Assembly (NCBI GenBank): GCA_964584415.1
Contig: CAZOZX010000033.1
Location: 1-20,804 of the forward strand
Direction of reading: 5' to 3'
Length of the DNA stretch: 20,804 bases
From: PHAA01 sp964584415
Lineage (GTDB): Bacteria > Bacillota > Syntrophomonadia > Syntrophomonadales > Syntrophomonadaceae
Shown piece after piece: positions 13,597 through 20,804 of the stretch; position 1 is the stretch's first letter, and each line of letters opens with the position of its first letter. The notes beneath the pieces are model-generated. The model ran no database searches, was not told the origin of the DNA, and saw only the letters and a list, made by a program, of their open reading frames with translations. Made by a program: the position numbers and the translations under genes.

Positions 13597-13697
13597 CTTT
13601 TTTATTACGGCTGTGTACATTTGGGGCCGCACCGTTTATTTGCCTTTTTAACTTTCAATTTTCCACTGTAACCAATTTATAGGTTGGTGAATAACCT

Positions 13698-13720
13698 ACA
13701 GTAGAGCCGGGAAATTCATA
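13698..13720 (+). promoter_or_regulatory. Possible sigma-K-like promoter of the DUF4489-like gene
   Basis: ACA (13698-13700), 16 bp, then CATA (13717-13720). This matches the mother-cell sigma-K pattern AC-N16/17-CATAnnnTA except for the final TA. No convincing sigma-A hexamers were found for this gene. Nearby inverted repeats TAGGTT/AACCTA (13680-13698) and GCCGGG/CCCGGC (13706-13734) may be operator or leader hairpin. A weak call. Confidence 0.25.
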
Positions 13721-13763
13721 GCCCACTGCCCGGCAATAAATTATTTACAGGAGGGTTTGAAGA

Positions 13764-14411
13764 ATGAAGTGTAACAGAACCTATCGTGATTCTTACAAGT
13801 ATGCAGATCGTGAAGAGCCCAAATATCCCGAGCGCGAGTCCAAATACGAGGAATACTGCCCCCCCGTGCATTGGCATAAACCTCAACCCCGCTACGAAAG
13901 TGCCACTATCCTGAAATGCGGAACCAACACTGGTTCAGCCCCCATTCCTACCAATCTTCTTGGCCTGAGGGAAGCCAACAGTATTGTTGTCAATGGCGGT
14001 TATGACAACTCGGCAGTGCAGTCTACCCTGGCCCTGGATACCAGCGACCTTATCGATGCGGTGGTGAAATTCGACTTCTCAGCCTTAATCTCCTATCGGA
14101 TCAACGACCTGGCCAATTATTTTCTGCGCCTGGTATTCAAGCTTAAAAAAGTATGTGATGGATCAACCATCTGCCTCGGAACCTGGGTATTCGAAAGGTC
14201 GCAGAACTTCCCCAATCCGCCGCCTCTTCCGACCGATGCCTTCCAGAATGTCTCTGAACCGTTCAGTTTCAGCTGGTGCTCCTGTGCCGGCTGTCCTGAT
14301 TGCTGTACCTATGTAGTAGAAGTTGAGCAGCAAGCTTACAACATCGACTTCGTCACTATCAGCAATATCTCTTCCAGCGCCCTGGCCGTTGGACTGAAAA
14401 TGGTCGACTAA
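13764..14411 (+). CDS. DUF4489-like protein, possible spore-associated
   Basis: The 215-residue soluble protein has no signal peptide and no membrane helix. The N-terminus (1-45) is strongly charged, rich in Tyr, Arg, Glu and Pro (repeats such as EEPKYPERESKYEEY). From about residue 46 comes a domain with ILKCGTNTGSAPIP, STLALDTSDLIDAVVKFDFSA, a long beta-rich stretch with TWVFERS and a Cys cluster, WCSCAGCPDCCTY, near 174-186. From memory of the family, the CG near the domain start, the LDTS segment and the late Cys cluster ending CCTY match DUF4489, found in clostridia and of unknown function. Cysteine clusters and charged Tyr-rich tails are common in spore-coat proteins, so I suggest but do not prove a coat role. 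ATG 13764 has AGGAGG 9 nt upstream. A terminator follows at 14432. Confidence 0.72.
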   Translation: MKCNRTYRDSYKYADREEPKYPERESKYEEYCPPVHWHKPQPRYESATILKCGTNTGSAPIPTNLLGLREANSIVVNGGYDNSAVQSTLALDTSDLIDAVVKFDFSALISYRINDLANYFLRLVFKLKKVCDGSTICLGTWVFERSQNFPNPPPLPTDAFQNVSEPFSFSWCSCAGCPDCCTYVVEVEQQAYNIDFVTISNISSSALAVGLKMVD

Positions 14412-14431
14412 AAAGCTGCGTCCAAAAAGTT

Positions 14432-14459
14432 GCCCCGGTCACATTTTTATGACCGGGGC
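14432..14459. terminator. Bidirectional terminator between the DUF4489-like gene and the leu/cimA operon
   Basis: GCCCCGGTC (14432-14440) and GACCGGGGC (14451-14459) form a 9-bp GC-rich stem with a 10-nt loop. TATTTATTA follows on the plus strand, and AACTTTTTGG on the minus strand. It lies 20 bp after the plus-strand stop and 56 bp beyond the cimA stop. Confidence 0.85.
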
Positions 14460-14515
14460 TATTTATTACGTAAATATTTTTGAGCCATTCAGCTTGGGTC
14501 TGGTATTTAAATCCA

Positions 14516-16093
14516 TCACCGGGCTTCTTCGGGTCGTCTCTTCTTCATCAGCAGATAATTTATACTGTCCACCAGAGCCTGCCAGGAGGCCTCAATAATA
14601 TTTTCCGAAACCCCTACAGTGCTCCATTTTTCGCTTTCATTGGCGGATTCGATAAGTACCCGCACCCGGGCCGCTGTGCCCAGATTGCCATCCAATACAC
14701 GTACCTTGTAGTCAGCCAGGTGCATCTCACTGATCTCAGGATAAACTTCCGTTAAAGCCTTGCGCAGCGAATTGTCCAGGGCATTGACTGGTCCGTCACC
14801 CTCGGCGGCAGTATGTACCGTCTGGTCGCCTATCGTCACCTTAATAAATGCTTCCGCTACGAAATCACCGTCTTCCTGCTTCTCCAGAATAATCTTAAGG
14901 TTCTTGAGCTGGAAAAAGTCCTCCAGCTGGCCAAATGCCTTGCGCAGCAGCAACTCCAGTGAAGCGTCCGCTCCTTCAAACTGGAATCCCTGGTTTTCGA
15001 GCTCTTTAATCTGCTTGATTACTGCCCGGGTCTGGGCATCATAACTATTGACATCCAGCTTCAGTTCTTTGGCCTTATAAAGCAGGTTGGAGATTCCCGC
15101 CAGCTCAGATACCAGTACCCGGCGGTGGTTGCCAACTTCTTCGGGATTGATATGTTCGTAAGTCATGGAGTCTTTCAGCAGCGCGCTCACATGTATGCCG
15201 CCTTTATGGGCAAAAGCCCCATAGCCGACAAATGGCTGGTTATTGGGGCTGGGCATGTTGGCTATCTCATTCACGAAATGTGATATTTCCGTGAGCCGTT
15301 TAAGGTTGCCGGTAGGCAAGCAGCGTTTATTCATCTTCAATTCCAGGTTGGGTATGATCGAACAGAGATCAGCGTTGCCGCAGCGCTCGCCGAGATTGTT
15401 AATGGTACCCTGGACCTGGGTAAAACCAAGGTTCAGTGTCGCCAACGAGTTGCTTACCCCGCATCCTGAATCATTGTGGGCATGTATCCCCAGGGGTGTT
15501 TTAAATTCTGCCTGTACCTTCCTGATAATATTCTCCAATTCCCAGGGCAGGGTCCCGCCATTGGTATCACACAAGGCCAAACAATCGGCCCCGGCATTGG
15601 CGGCTGCGTTCAAAACCTGCAGCGCGTATTCGGGATTATGCTTAAAACCGTCGAAGAAATGCTCGGCATCGAAGATGACTTCCAGGCCTTTATCCTTGAG
15701 ATAGGCAATCGTCTCCCGGACCATATTGAGATTCTCATCCAGGGTGGTCTCCAAGGCACGCAGGACATGGAAATCCCACGACTTTCCAAAGATAGCCACC
15801 ACCGATACCTCTGCGGCCAGCAGTGAAGTAATATTATTATCATGCGTTACACTGATACCCGGTTTGCGGGTCGAACTGAAAGCACTCAGCTGAGCATTCC
15901 GCAGTTCATAACTCTTCATCTGGCGAAAGAAATCCAGATCCTTAGGATTACTCCCCGGCCAGCCTCCTTCAATATAGGAGACCCCGAGCAGATCGAGCTT
16001 GCGGGCTATTTTGATCTTATCATCAATCGAGAAGGAAATACCCTCCCCTTGTGCTCCATCCCGCAGGGTAACATCATAAATCTTGACATCCAA
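14516..16093 (-). CDS. cimA: (R)-citramalate synthase
   Basis: The 525-residue enzyme condenses pyruvate and acetyl-CoA to citramalate, the first step of threonine-independent isoleucine synthesis. The catalytic TIM barrel opens with DVTLRDGAQGEGISF, has the metal site in HAHNDSGCGVSNS and carries LCDTNGGTLP; the regulatory LeuA-dimer domain fills about 390-510. CimA differs from LeuA by GAQGEG (LeuA: GEQSPG) and by EGGWPGSNPKD (LeuA: EAGFPISSPGD), both clear here. Length agrees with the CimA type (about 520-540). TTG 16093 is the only usable start: going upstream the frame meets a stop, and GGGGA lies 7 nt away. It is the last gene of the operon, 28 bp after leuB, so its product can be carried on by LeuCD and LeuB. 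Confidence 0.95.
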   Translation of the reverse strand: MDVKIYDVTLRDGAQGEGISFSIDDKIKIARKLDLLGVSYIEGGWPGSNPKDLDFFRQMKSYELRNAQLSAFSSTRKPGISVTHDNNITSLLAAEVSVVAIFGKSWDFHVLRALETTLDENLNMVRETIAYLKDKGLEVIFDAEHFFDGFKHNPEYALQVLNAAANAGADCLALCDTNGGTLPWELENIIRKVQAEFKTPLGIHAHNDSGCGVSNSLATLNLGFTQVQGTINNLGERCGNADLCSIIPNLELKMNKRCLPTGNLKRLTEISHFVNEIANMPSPNNQPFVGYGAFAHKGGIHVSALLKDSMTYEHINPEEVGNHRRVLVSELAGISNLLYKAKELKLDVNSYDAQTRAVIKQIKELENQGFQFEGADASLELLLRKAFGQLEDFFQLKNLKIILEKQEDGDFVAEAFIKVTIGDQTVHTAAEGDGPVNALDNSLRKALTEVYPEISEMHLADYKVRVLDGNLGTAARVRVLIESANESEKWSTVGVSENIIEASWQALVDSINYLLMKKRRPEEAR

Positions 16094-16121
16094 CTTTAAA
16101 TCCCCAATTCATTTCCTCCCT

Positions 16122-17198
16122 TTAACTCTTCAGTATTACTTCTTTAACCAGATCCCCCATCTGGACCGTATCAACCAATATTTTGCCTGGCTCCATCAAG
16201 TCCGGGGTACGGTAACCATCCTCCATTACTTTGGTTACCGCCTGCTCAATCATCCGCGCTTCAGCCTCCAAATTGAATGAATAGCGCAGCATCATGGCTG
16301 CCGATAAAATGGTAGCCAGGGGATTAGCCTTCTTTTGGCCGGCAATATCCGGGGCGCTGCCGTGGGATGGTTCATAGAGCCCAACCTCACCACCGATGGA
16401 AGCGCTGGGCAGCATACCGATGGAACCGGTCAGCATGGAAGCCTCATCGGTCAATATATCGCCAAACATGTTCTCGGTAACAATTACATCAAATTGACGA
16501 GGATTGCGGATAAGCTGCATGGAACAGTTGTCCACATACATGTGGGTGGTTTCAACATCAGGATAGTCTTCGGCCATTTTGGTAACAGTTTCACGCCATA
16601 AGCGGGAACTCTCCAACACATTGGCCTTGTCTACCGAACACAATTTACGGTTCCTCTTGCGGGCCACTTCATAGCCAAACCGTACGATTCTCTCGATTTC
16701 ATAGGTGGAGTAACTAAGTATATCGGTAGCCTTCTGCCCGCCATCCTGAGTCTGTTCGCGGCTCTTTTCGCCAAAATACAGTCCCCCGGTCAATTCACGA
16801 ATGACAATCAAATCAACCCCGGCGATAACCTCCTCTTTTAAAGTCGAGGCTTTAAGCAAACCAGGGAATAATATACAGGGACGCAGATTGGCATAAAGTC
16901 CTAATTCCTTGCGCAACGGCAGTAAGGCTCCCACTTCCGGACGTAAATGTACCGGCAGCTCATCCCACTTGGGACCGCCGATGGCCCCCAACAACACGGC
17001 ATCCGATTCCCGGCAGATATCCAGGGTTGCGTCCGGCAGAGGATGCCCTACCGCATCATAGGCGGCCCCGCCAATCAGGGCTTCGGTAAACTGGAACTCA
17101 TGACCGCATTTCTCCCCTATAGCTTGCAGGGCCTTGATCGCTTCAGGAACAATCTCCACCCCAATTCCGTCTCCAGGGAGCACTGCAATTTTATACAT
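16122..17198 (-). CDS. leuB: 3-isopropylmalate dehydrogenase
   Basis: The 358-residue NAD-dependent enzyme oxidises and decarboxylates 3-isopropylmalate to 2-oxoisocaproate. It can act likewise on the citramalate-derived 3-methylmalate in cimA-containing organisms. Motifs are AVLPGDGIG at the N-terminus, LLPLRKELGLYANLRP, the TGGLYFG segment, and the metal/active-site stretch NMFGDILTDEASMLTGSIGMLPSAS. The NAD site is in EPSHGSAPDIAGQKKANPLATILSAAMML. Length fits the family. ATG 17198 has AAAGGAGA upstream. It starts 20 bp after leuD. Confidence 0.97.
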   Translation of the reverse strand: MYKIAVLPGDGIGVEIVPEAIKALQAIGEKCGHEFQFTEALIGGAAYDAVGHPLPDATLDICRESDAVLLGAIGGPKWDELPVHLRPEVGALLPLRKELGLYANLRPCILFPGLLKASTLKEEVIAGVDLIVIRELTGGLYFGEKSREQTQDGGQKATDILSYSTYEIERIVRFGYEVARKRNRKLCSVDKANVLESSRLWRETVTKMAEDYPDVETTHMYVDNCSMQLIRNPRQFDVIVTENMFGDILTDEASMLTGSIGMLPSASIGGEVGLYEPSHGSAPDIAGQKKANPLATILSAAMMLRYSFNLEAEARMIEQAVTKVMEDGYRTPDLMEPGKILVDTVQMGDLVKEVILKS

Positions 17199-17218
17199 CA
17201 GTCTTCTCCTTTCGGGCT

Positions 17219-17713
17219 CTACTTTTGTTTGCTGTCTTTAACATAGTTTATTAAACCGCCCCGGACCATGATTTCCTGCATAAATTCCGGGAAGGGAGTA
17301 GCCTGGTACAAGTCACCGGTTCTCAAATTGCGGATCTGGCCGCTTTCCAGGTCAACCTCGATTTGGTCACCTTCCTGGATGGCCGCTGCGGCTTCAGGGG
17401 ATTCCAAAATGGGGAGCCCAATATTGATGGCGTTGCGGTAAAATATCCGCGCAAACGAATCAGCTACCACACAAGCGATTCCCGCCCCCTTGATGGCAAT
17501 GGGAGCATGTTCGCGTGAACTGCCGCAGCCAAAATTCTTATCGGCTACGATTATATCCCCAGGCCTAACCTTGCTGGGGAATTCCGCATCGGCGTCTTCC
17601 ATACAATGACGGGCCAGTTCAGCCGGGTCAAAAGTATTCAGGTAGCGGGCGGGGATGATCGCATCGGTATCGATATTGCTGCCAAACTTATATACTTGGC
17701 CGGTTAGTTTCAT
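17219..17713 (-). CDS. leuD: 3-isopropylmalate dehydratase, small subunit
   Basis: The 164-residue swivelling-domain subunit pairs with LeuC to isomerise 2-isopropylmalate to 3-isopropylmalate, and probably citramalate to 3-methylmalate. The key stretch is GCGSSREHAPIAIKGAGI, with the conserved YLNTFDP near the N-terminus and NIGLPILE later. At 164 residues it is the short LeuD type found with the 419-residue LeuC, not the about 200-residue enterobacterial type. I choose ATG 17713 with GGGAGGTG upstream; longer frames have no suitable site. It begins 4 bp after the leuC stop, suggesting coupled translation. Confidence 0.96.
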   Translation of the reverse strand: MKLTGQVYKFGSNIDTDAIIPARYLNTFDPAELARHCMEDADAEFPSKVRPGDIIVADKNFGCGSSREHAPIAIKGAGIACVVADSFARIFYRNAINIGLPILESPEAAAAIQEGDQIEVDLESGQIRNLRTGDLYQATPFPEFMQEIMVRGGLINYVKDSKQK

Positions 17714-17717
17714 ACTC

Positions 17718-18977
17718 TTACACCTCCCACGGCGGGGTAATCTTACCTTTAATAGCACTGGCAGCTGCCACCGCCGGATTACTCAAATAAACCTCGCTCT
17801 CCGGATGTCCCATCCGGCCTACGAAATTACGGTTGGTTGTGGCCAGGGCTTTCTCACCTTTGGCCAGTATGCCCATATGCCCGCCTAAGCAGGGCCCACA
17901 GGTGGGAGTACTTACAGCCGCTCCGGATTCGATAAAGGTTTCAATATAACCACGCCGTAAGGCTTCCAGGTAAATGGCCTGGGTCCCAGGCAGAATGATC
18001 AACCGCAGACCCGAATAGACCTTGTGCCCCTTGAGGATTTCGGCGGCGGCGCCCAGGTCTTCAATACGGCCGTTGGTACAGGAACCGATAACCACCTGGT
18101 CGAGCCATACCTCACCCGCCTCGCTTACCGGCCGAGTGTTCTCGGGAAGATGCGGGAAAGCCACTACCGGTTCCAGCTTCGAGACATCATATTCAATAGT
18201 CTTCGCATACTGGGCATCCGGATCGGATTGATAAACTCGATAGGGACGCTGAGCCCGGTCTTTAACATAGGCCAGGGTTATCTCATCCGCGGCAATAATC
18301 CCGTTTTTACCGCCCGCTTCAATGGCCATATTAGCCATGGAAAAGCGATTATCCATGGAAAGACGGCTGATCGCCTCACCAGTAAATTCCATGGACATAT
18401 AGCGGGCTCCGTCCACACCGATGTCGCCAATCGCATGCAGAATAAAATCCTTGCCCCCTACCCAACGAGGGGTGGTGCCGTAATATATAAACTTGATGCT
18501 CTCCGGTACTTTGAACCAGGCCTCACCAGTGGCCATGGCGGCCGCCATATCAGTTGAACCGACTCCGGTGGCAAAAGCCCCCAGCGCCCCATAAGTACAG
18601 GTATGGGAATCAGCGCCTATAATCAAATCACCGGGTACGACCAATCCCTGTTCCGGCAGCAGACAGTGTTCAATCCCCATTTGTCCGATTTCGAAATAAT
18701 TCTTGATGCCCTGCTGGCGGGCAAAGTCCCGTACTATTTTAGCCTGCTCGGCGGACTTGATATCCTTGTTGGGAGTAAAATGGTCCGGGACCAGTACAAT
18801 GCTATCCGGGGCAAAAACGTTATCCCGGGCCAGTCGGTCAAACTCGGCAATAGCTACCGGTGCGGTGACATCATTACCCAGGATGACATCCACTTTGCAA
18901 TTAAGCAGTTCTCCAGCTTCCACATGCTCTTTGCCGGCATGGGCAGCCAGTATCTTCTGGCTGATAGTCATTCCCAT
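17718..18977 (-). CDS. leuC: 3-isopropylmalate dehydratase, large subunit
   Basis: The 419-residue aconitase-family protein carries the 4Fe-4S cluster. Its three cysteine ligands are Cys300 in GSCTNG, and Cys360 and Cys363 in TCGPCLGG. The substrate segment GADSHTCTYGALGAFATGVGS is also typical. The length and the AHAGKEHVEAGELL start indicate the HacA-like/archaeal-type LeuC shared by clostridia. The cluster is oxygen-sensitive, as fits an anaerobe. ATG 18977 has GGAGG 7 nt upstream. It lies 27 bp after the leuA stop and is followed at once by leuD, its partner. Confidence 0.97.
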   Translation of the reverse strand: MGMTISQKILAAHAGKEHVEAGELLNCKVDVILGNDVTAPVAIAEFDRLARDNVFAPDSIVLVPDHFTPNKDIKSAEQAKIVRDFARQQGIKNYFEIGQMGIEHCLLPEQGLVVPGDLIIGADSHTCTYGALGAFATGVGSTDMAAAMATGEAWFKVPESIKFIYYGTTPRWVGGKDFILHAIGDIGVDGARYMSMEFTGEAISRLSMDNRFSMANMAIEAGGKNGIIAADEITLAYVKDRAQRPYRVYQSDPDAQYAKTIEYDVSKLEPVVAFPHLPENTRPVSEAGEVWLDQVVIGSCTNGRIEDLGAAAEILKGHKVYSGLRLIILPGTQAIYLEALRRGYIETFIESGAAVSTPTCGPCLGGHMGILAKGEKALATTNRNFVGRMGHPESEVYLSNPAVAAASAIKGKITPPWEV

Positions 18978-19004
18978 ATGTGTTCCTCCATTATGGTGTT
19001 TAAT

Positions 19005-20537
19005 TTAATCTTCGGAGTTGAGCGTAAGATCGTAGTAGTATTTGTTGATGGCATTAATGTAGGATTTGATACTTGCTTCGATTATGTCGGGGCTCAAACC
19101 GCGGCCGTTATATACCTTGTCGCCGATTTTGATGCGGGACTGGACCTCGCCGAGGGCATCCTTGCCAGCGGACACAGCCTGTAATTTATAATCAATCATT
19201 CTTCCGTAGATATCGGTTATTTTATCGACGGCATGGCAGCCTGCATCCACCGGGCCATTCCCGGTTGCGGCCGCGTCGAATACCTTTTCATCAATGGCCA
19301 GCCTGATGGTAGCGGTGGGTACAACACTGGTTCCCGCGGTTATCTGCAGGTACTCCAGTTTGAAACGTTCCGGTACCGCCTTGGCTCGATCCTTGATCAG
19401 GGCATGCAGGTCATCGTCGCTGATATCTTTTTTCTTATCGGCAATCTGCTTGAAGCCTTTAAAGGCGCGGGCTATTTCCTCATCATCCAGGTTGTAGCCC
19501 AGTTCTTTTAATCGCTTGTTAAAAGCATGCCGGCCGGAATGCTTGCCCAGTACCAGGTTGCTCTTAAAAACCCCCACCAGTTCTGGACTCATGATTTCAT
19601 AGGTAGTTCTCTCTTTTAATACCCCATCCTGGTGAATCCCTGACTCATGCGCAAAAGCATTGTCACCTACAATGGCCTTGTTAGGCTGAATCACCATTCC
19701 GGTCAGACTGCTGACCAGCCGGCTGGTACGGAAGATCTCCCGGTAGTTTATATTAAGAGTTTTCTGATAAAAAGATTTACGGGTATACAGAGCCATAATT
19801 ATCTCTTCCAGCGATGCATTGCCGGCTCTTTCCCCAATACCGTTCACTGCGCATTCTATCTGACGGGCACCGTTAACTACCCCGGCCAGGGAGTTGGCCA
19901 CCCCCATCCCCAGGTCATCATGACAATGAACACTGATTATAGCCTTATCGATATTAGGCACCCGCTCCATGCAGGTGCGGATGAACTCACCAAAATCCTC
20001 CGGGACCGCGTACCCTACTGTATCAGGCAGATTGACTACGGTGGCACCAGCATCGATAACCGCCTCTATAACCTGGGCCAGATAATCAATATCACTGCGA
20101 GAAGCATCCTCCGCAGAGAACTCCACATCGGGGCAATATTTCCTGGCATAGCGGACCGCATCCACAGCCTGCTGCAGAGCCTGTTCCCGGCTTATCTGCA
20201 GTTTATGCCGCAGGTGAATATCGGAGGTAGCCAAAAAGGTATGAATCCGGGAAGACTCAGCATATTTGAGCGCTTCCCAGCCCCGGTCTATATCCATCTG
20301 GGTAGCCCGGCATAATCCGGTTATAGTAGGCCCTTTTACCTTCTGGGCTATAGTTTTGACTGCCTGGAAATCACCGGGGGAAGATATCGGGAATCCAGCC
20401 TCGATCACATCCACACCCAGATTGGCCAGCTGATGGGCGATTTCCAGTTTTTCTTCTACATTCAGGCTAACCCCGGGGGATTGTTCGCCATCGCGCAGGG
20501 TGGTATCAAAAAGGTAAACCCTGTTAGTATCACCCAT
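19005..20537 (-). CDS. leuA: 2-isopropylmalate synthase
   Basis: The 510-residue enzyme condenses 2-oxoisovalerate and acetyl-CoA to 2-isopropylmalate, the committed step of leucine synthesis. The TIM barrel has DTTLRDGEQSPG, the metal-binding VHCHDDLGMGVANS and NLPDTVGYAVP. AVNGIGERAGNASLEE and GIHQDGVLK are also LeuA signatures. The C-terminal regulatory domain (about 390-505) ends with GRGLSPDIIEASIKSYINAINKYY and is normally the site of leucine feedback inhibition. ATG 20537 has GGAGG 6 nt upstream. It lies 75 bp after ilvC, with a strong hairpin between them. Its paralogue cimA closes the same operon. Confidence 0.97.
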   Translation of the reverse strand: MGDTNRVYLFDTTLRDGEQSPGVSLNVEEKLEIAHQLANLGVDVIEAGFPISSPGDFQAVKTIAQKVKGPTITGLCRATQMDIDRGWEALKYAESSRIHTFLATSDIHLRHKLQISREQALQQAVDAVRYARKYCPDVEFSAEDASRSDIDYLAQVIEAVIDAGATVVNLPDTVGYAVPEDFGEFIRTCMERVPNIDKAIISVHCHDDLGMGVANSLAGVVNGARQIECAVNGIGERAGNASLEEIIMALYTRKSFYQKTLNINYREIFRTSRLVSSLTGMVIQPNKAIVGDNAFAHESGIHQDGVLKERTTYEIMSPELVGVFKSNLVLGKHSGRHAFNKRLKELGYNLDDEEIARAFKGFKQIADKKKDISDDDLHALIKDRAKAVPERFKLEYLQITAGTSVVPTATIRLAIDEKVFDAAATGNGPVDAGCHAVDKITDIYGRMIDYKLQAVSAGKDALGEVQSRIKIGDKVYNGRGLSPDIIEASIKSYINAINKYYYDLTLNSED

Positions 20538-20558
20538 TATAAGCCTCCATTCTATATT

Positions 20559-20594
20559 GCGGCCGGGAAAGGGAGTTGCCTTTTCCCGTGCCGC
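20559..20594 (-). other. Intercistronic hairpin between ilvC and leuA
   Basis: Arms GCGGC (20559-20563) and GCCGC (20590-20594) enclose GGGAAA (20565-20570) and TTTCCC (20582-20587), eleven pairs in two blocks. No T-run follows on the minus strand, so it is not an intrinsic terminator. It may mark RNA processing or protect the ilvC 3' end. Confidence 0.5.
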
Positions 20595-20612
20595 CGGGAT
20601 CCATAAACAGTA

Positions 20613-20804
20613 TTATTTGGTTTCTTTCAGCCAGGGCATCATACCCCGTAATTCTGAGCCAACTTCCTCAATCAAATGTTCCCGGTTCTGCCGTTTCAGG
20701 GCGTTGAACTGGGGACGGCCAACCGTATTTTCCAGCAGCCAGTTCTTGGCGAAAACGCCGTTTTGAATATTCTCCAGTGCTTCCTCCATGGCCCAGCGCG
20801 CTTC
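20613..20804 (-). CDS. ilvC: Ketol-acid reductoisomerase (C-terminal 63 residues, partial)
   Basis: The reading frame enters from the right edge and ends at a TAA at 20613-20615. The visible end has EARWAMEEALENIQNGVFAKNWLLEN, then RPQFNALKRQNREHLIEEVGSELR and MMPWLKETK, the classical C-terminal knotted domain of class I IlvC. This enzyme uses NADPH to convert acetolactate and acetohydroxybutyrate to dihydroxy acids for valine, leucine and isoleucine. It is the upstream neighbour of leuA in the operon; the operon promoter lies outside the window. Confidence 0.95.
   Translation of the reverse strand, partial: EARWAMEEALENIQNGVFAKNWLLENTVGRPQFNALKRQNREHLIEEVGSELRGMMPWLKETK

Noticed and set aside
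13605..13640. Possible third copy of the structured element (GTGTACATTTGG)
   Set aside because: Only a short match to GTACATT; the GCGTCGA block and the stems are absent.
18022..18557. Long plus-strand ORFs opposite leuC, cimA, leuA and other genes
   Set aside because: They are antisense shadows of well-supported genes, with no binding sites and no family features.

Overview
The window looks like chromosomal DNA of an anaerobic, probably spore-forming clostridial Firmicute. The Syntrophomonadaceae are my best guess. This rests on strong AAAGGAGG-type ribosome binding sites, frequent TTG starts, an acyl-CoA dehydrogenase of the short-chain/butyryl type, a DUF4489-like protein and a clostridial-style leu/cimA operon. 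No rRNA, tRNA, CRISPR array, phage gene or transposase is visible. The species assignment is inference.

Layout. Positions 1-870 (minus) hold the N-terminal part of a membrane-anchored family 2 glycosyltransferase, cut by the window edge. Next come a HAD phosphatase (minus), a DedA-family membrane protein (plus) and a small two-zinc-ribbon protein (plus). About 520 bp of non-coding DNA follow, holding two similar terminators, a structured repeat element (copy A), a promoter and a possible His/Arg/Cys-rich leader peptide. These precede an acyl-CoA dehydrogenase (plus). After that are a 5'-nucleotidase-like HAD protein and a secreted peptidoglycan-binding NlpC/P60 hydrolase (both plus). A minus-strand operon follows, from 10254 down to 6978: MoxR-type AAA+ ATPase, CoxE-like VWA protein, deoxynucleoside kinase, small four-helix membrane protein. 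Upstream of it is a BaiN/HI0933-type flavoprotein (minus). A divergent plus-strand gene for an anchored, unrecognised protein is followed by copy B of the structured element, which runs into the 3' end of a convergent sugar-phosphate nucleotidyltransferase (minus). A DUF4489-like protein (plus) then faces the amino-acid operon.

The right third is one minus-strand biosynthetic operon, in transcription order ilvC (3' end only), leuA, leuC, leuD, leuB, cimA. It closes with a bidirectional terminator. LeuA makes 2-isopropylmalate for leucine, and CimA makes citramalate from pyruvate and acetyl-CoA for isoleucine. LeuCD and LeuB can process both products, and IlvC serves the whole branched-chain pathway, so the operon couples leucine and threonine-independent isoleucine synthesis.

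The most unusual signal is a repeated, structured element of about 160 nt at 3273-3436 and 12366-12526. The two copies share short conserved blocks but have different stem sequences that still pair, as expected for a selected RNA or a hairpin-rich mobile element. I could not match it to a riboswitch or RNA class I know. Other points of note are the AAA+/VWA/deoxynucleoside kinase operon with an operator-like palindrome over its promoter, and the leader-peptide-like ORF ahead of the acyl-CoA dehydrogenase.
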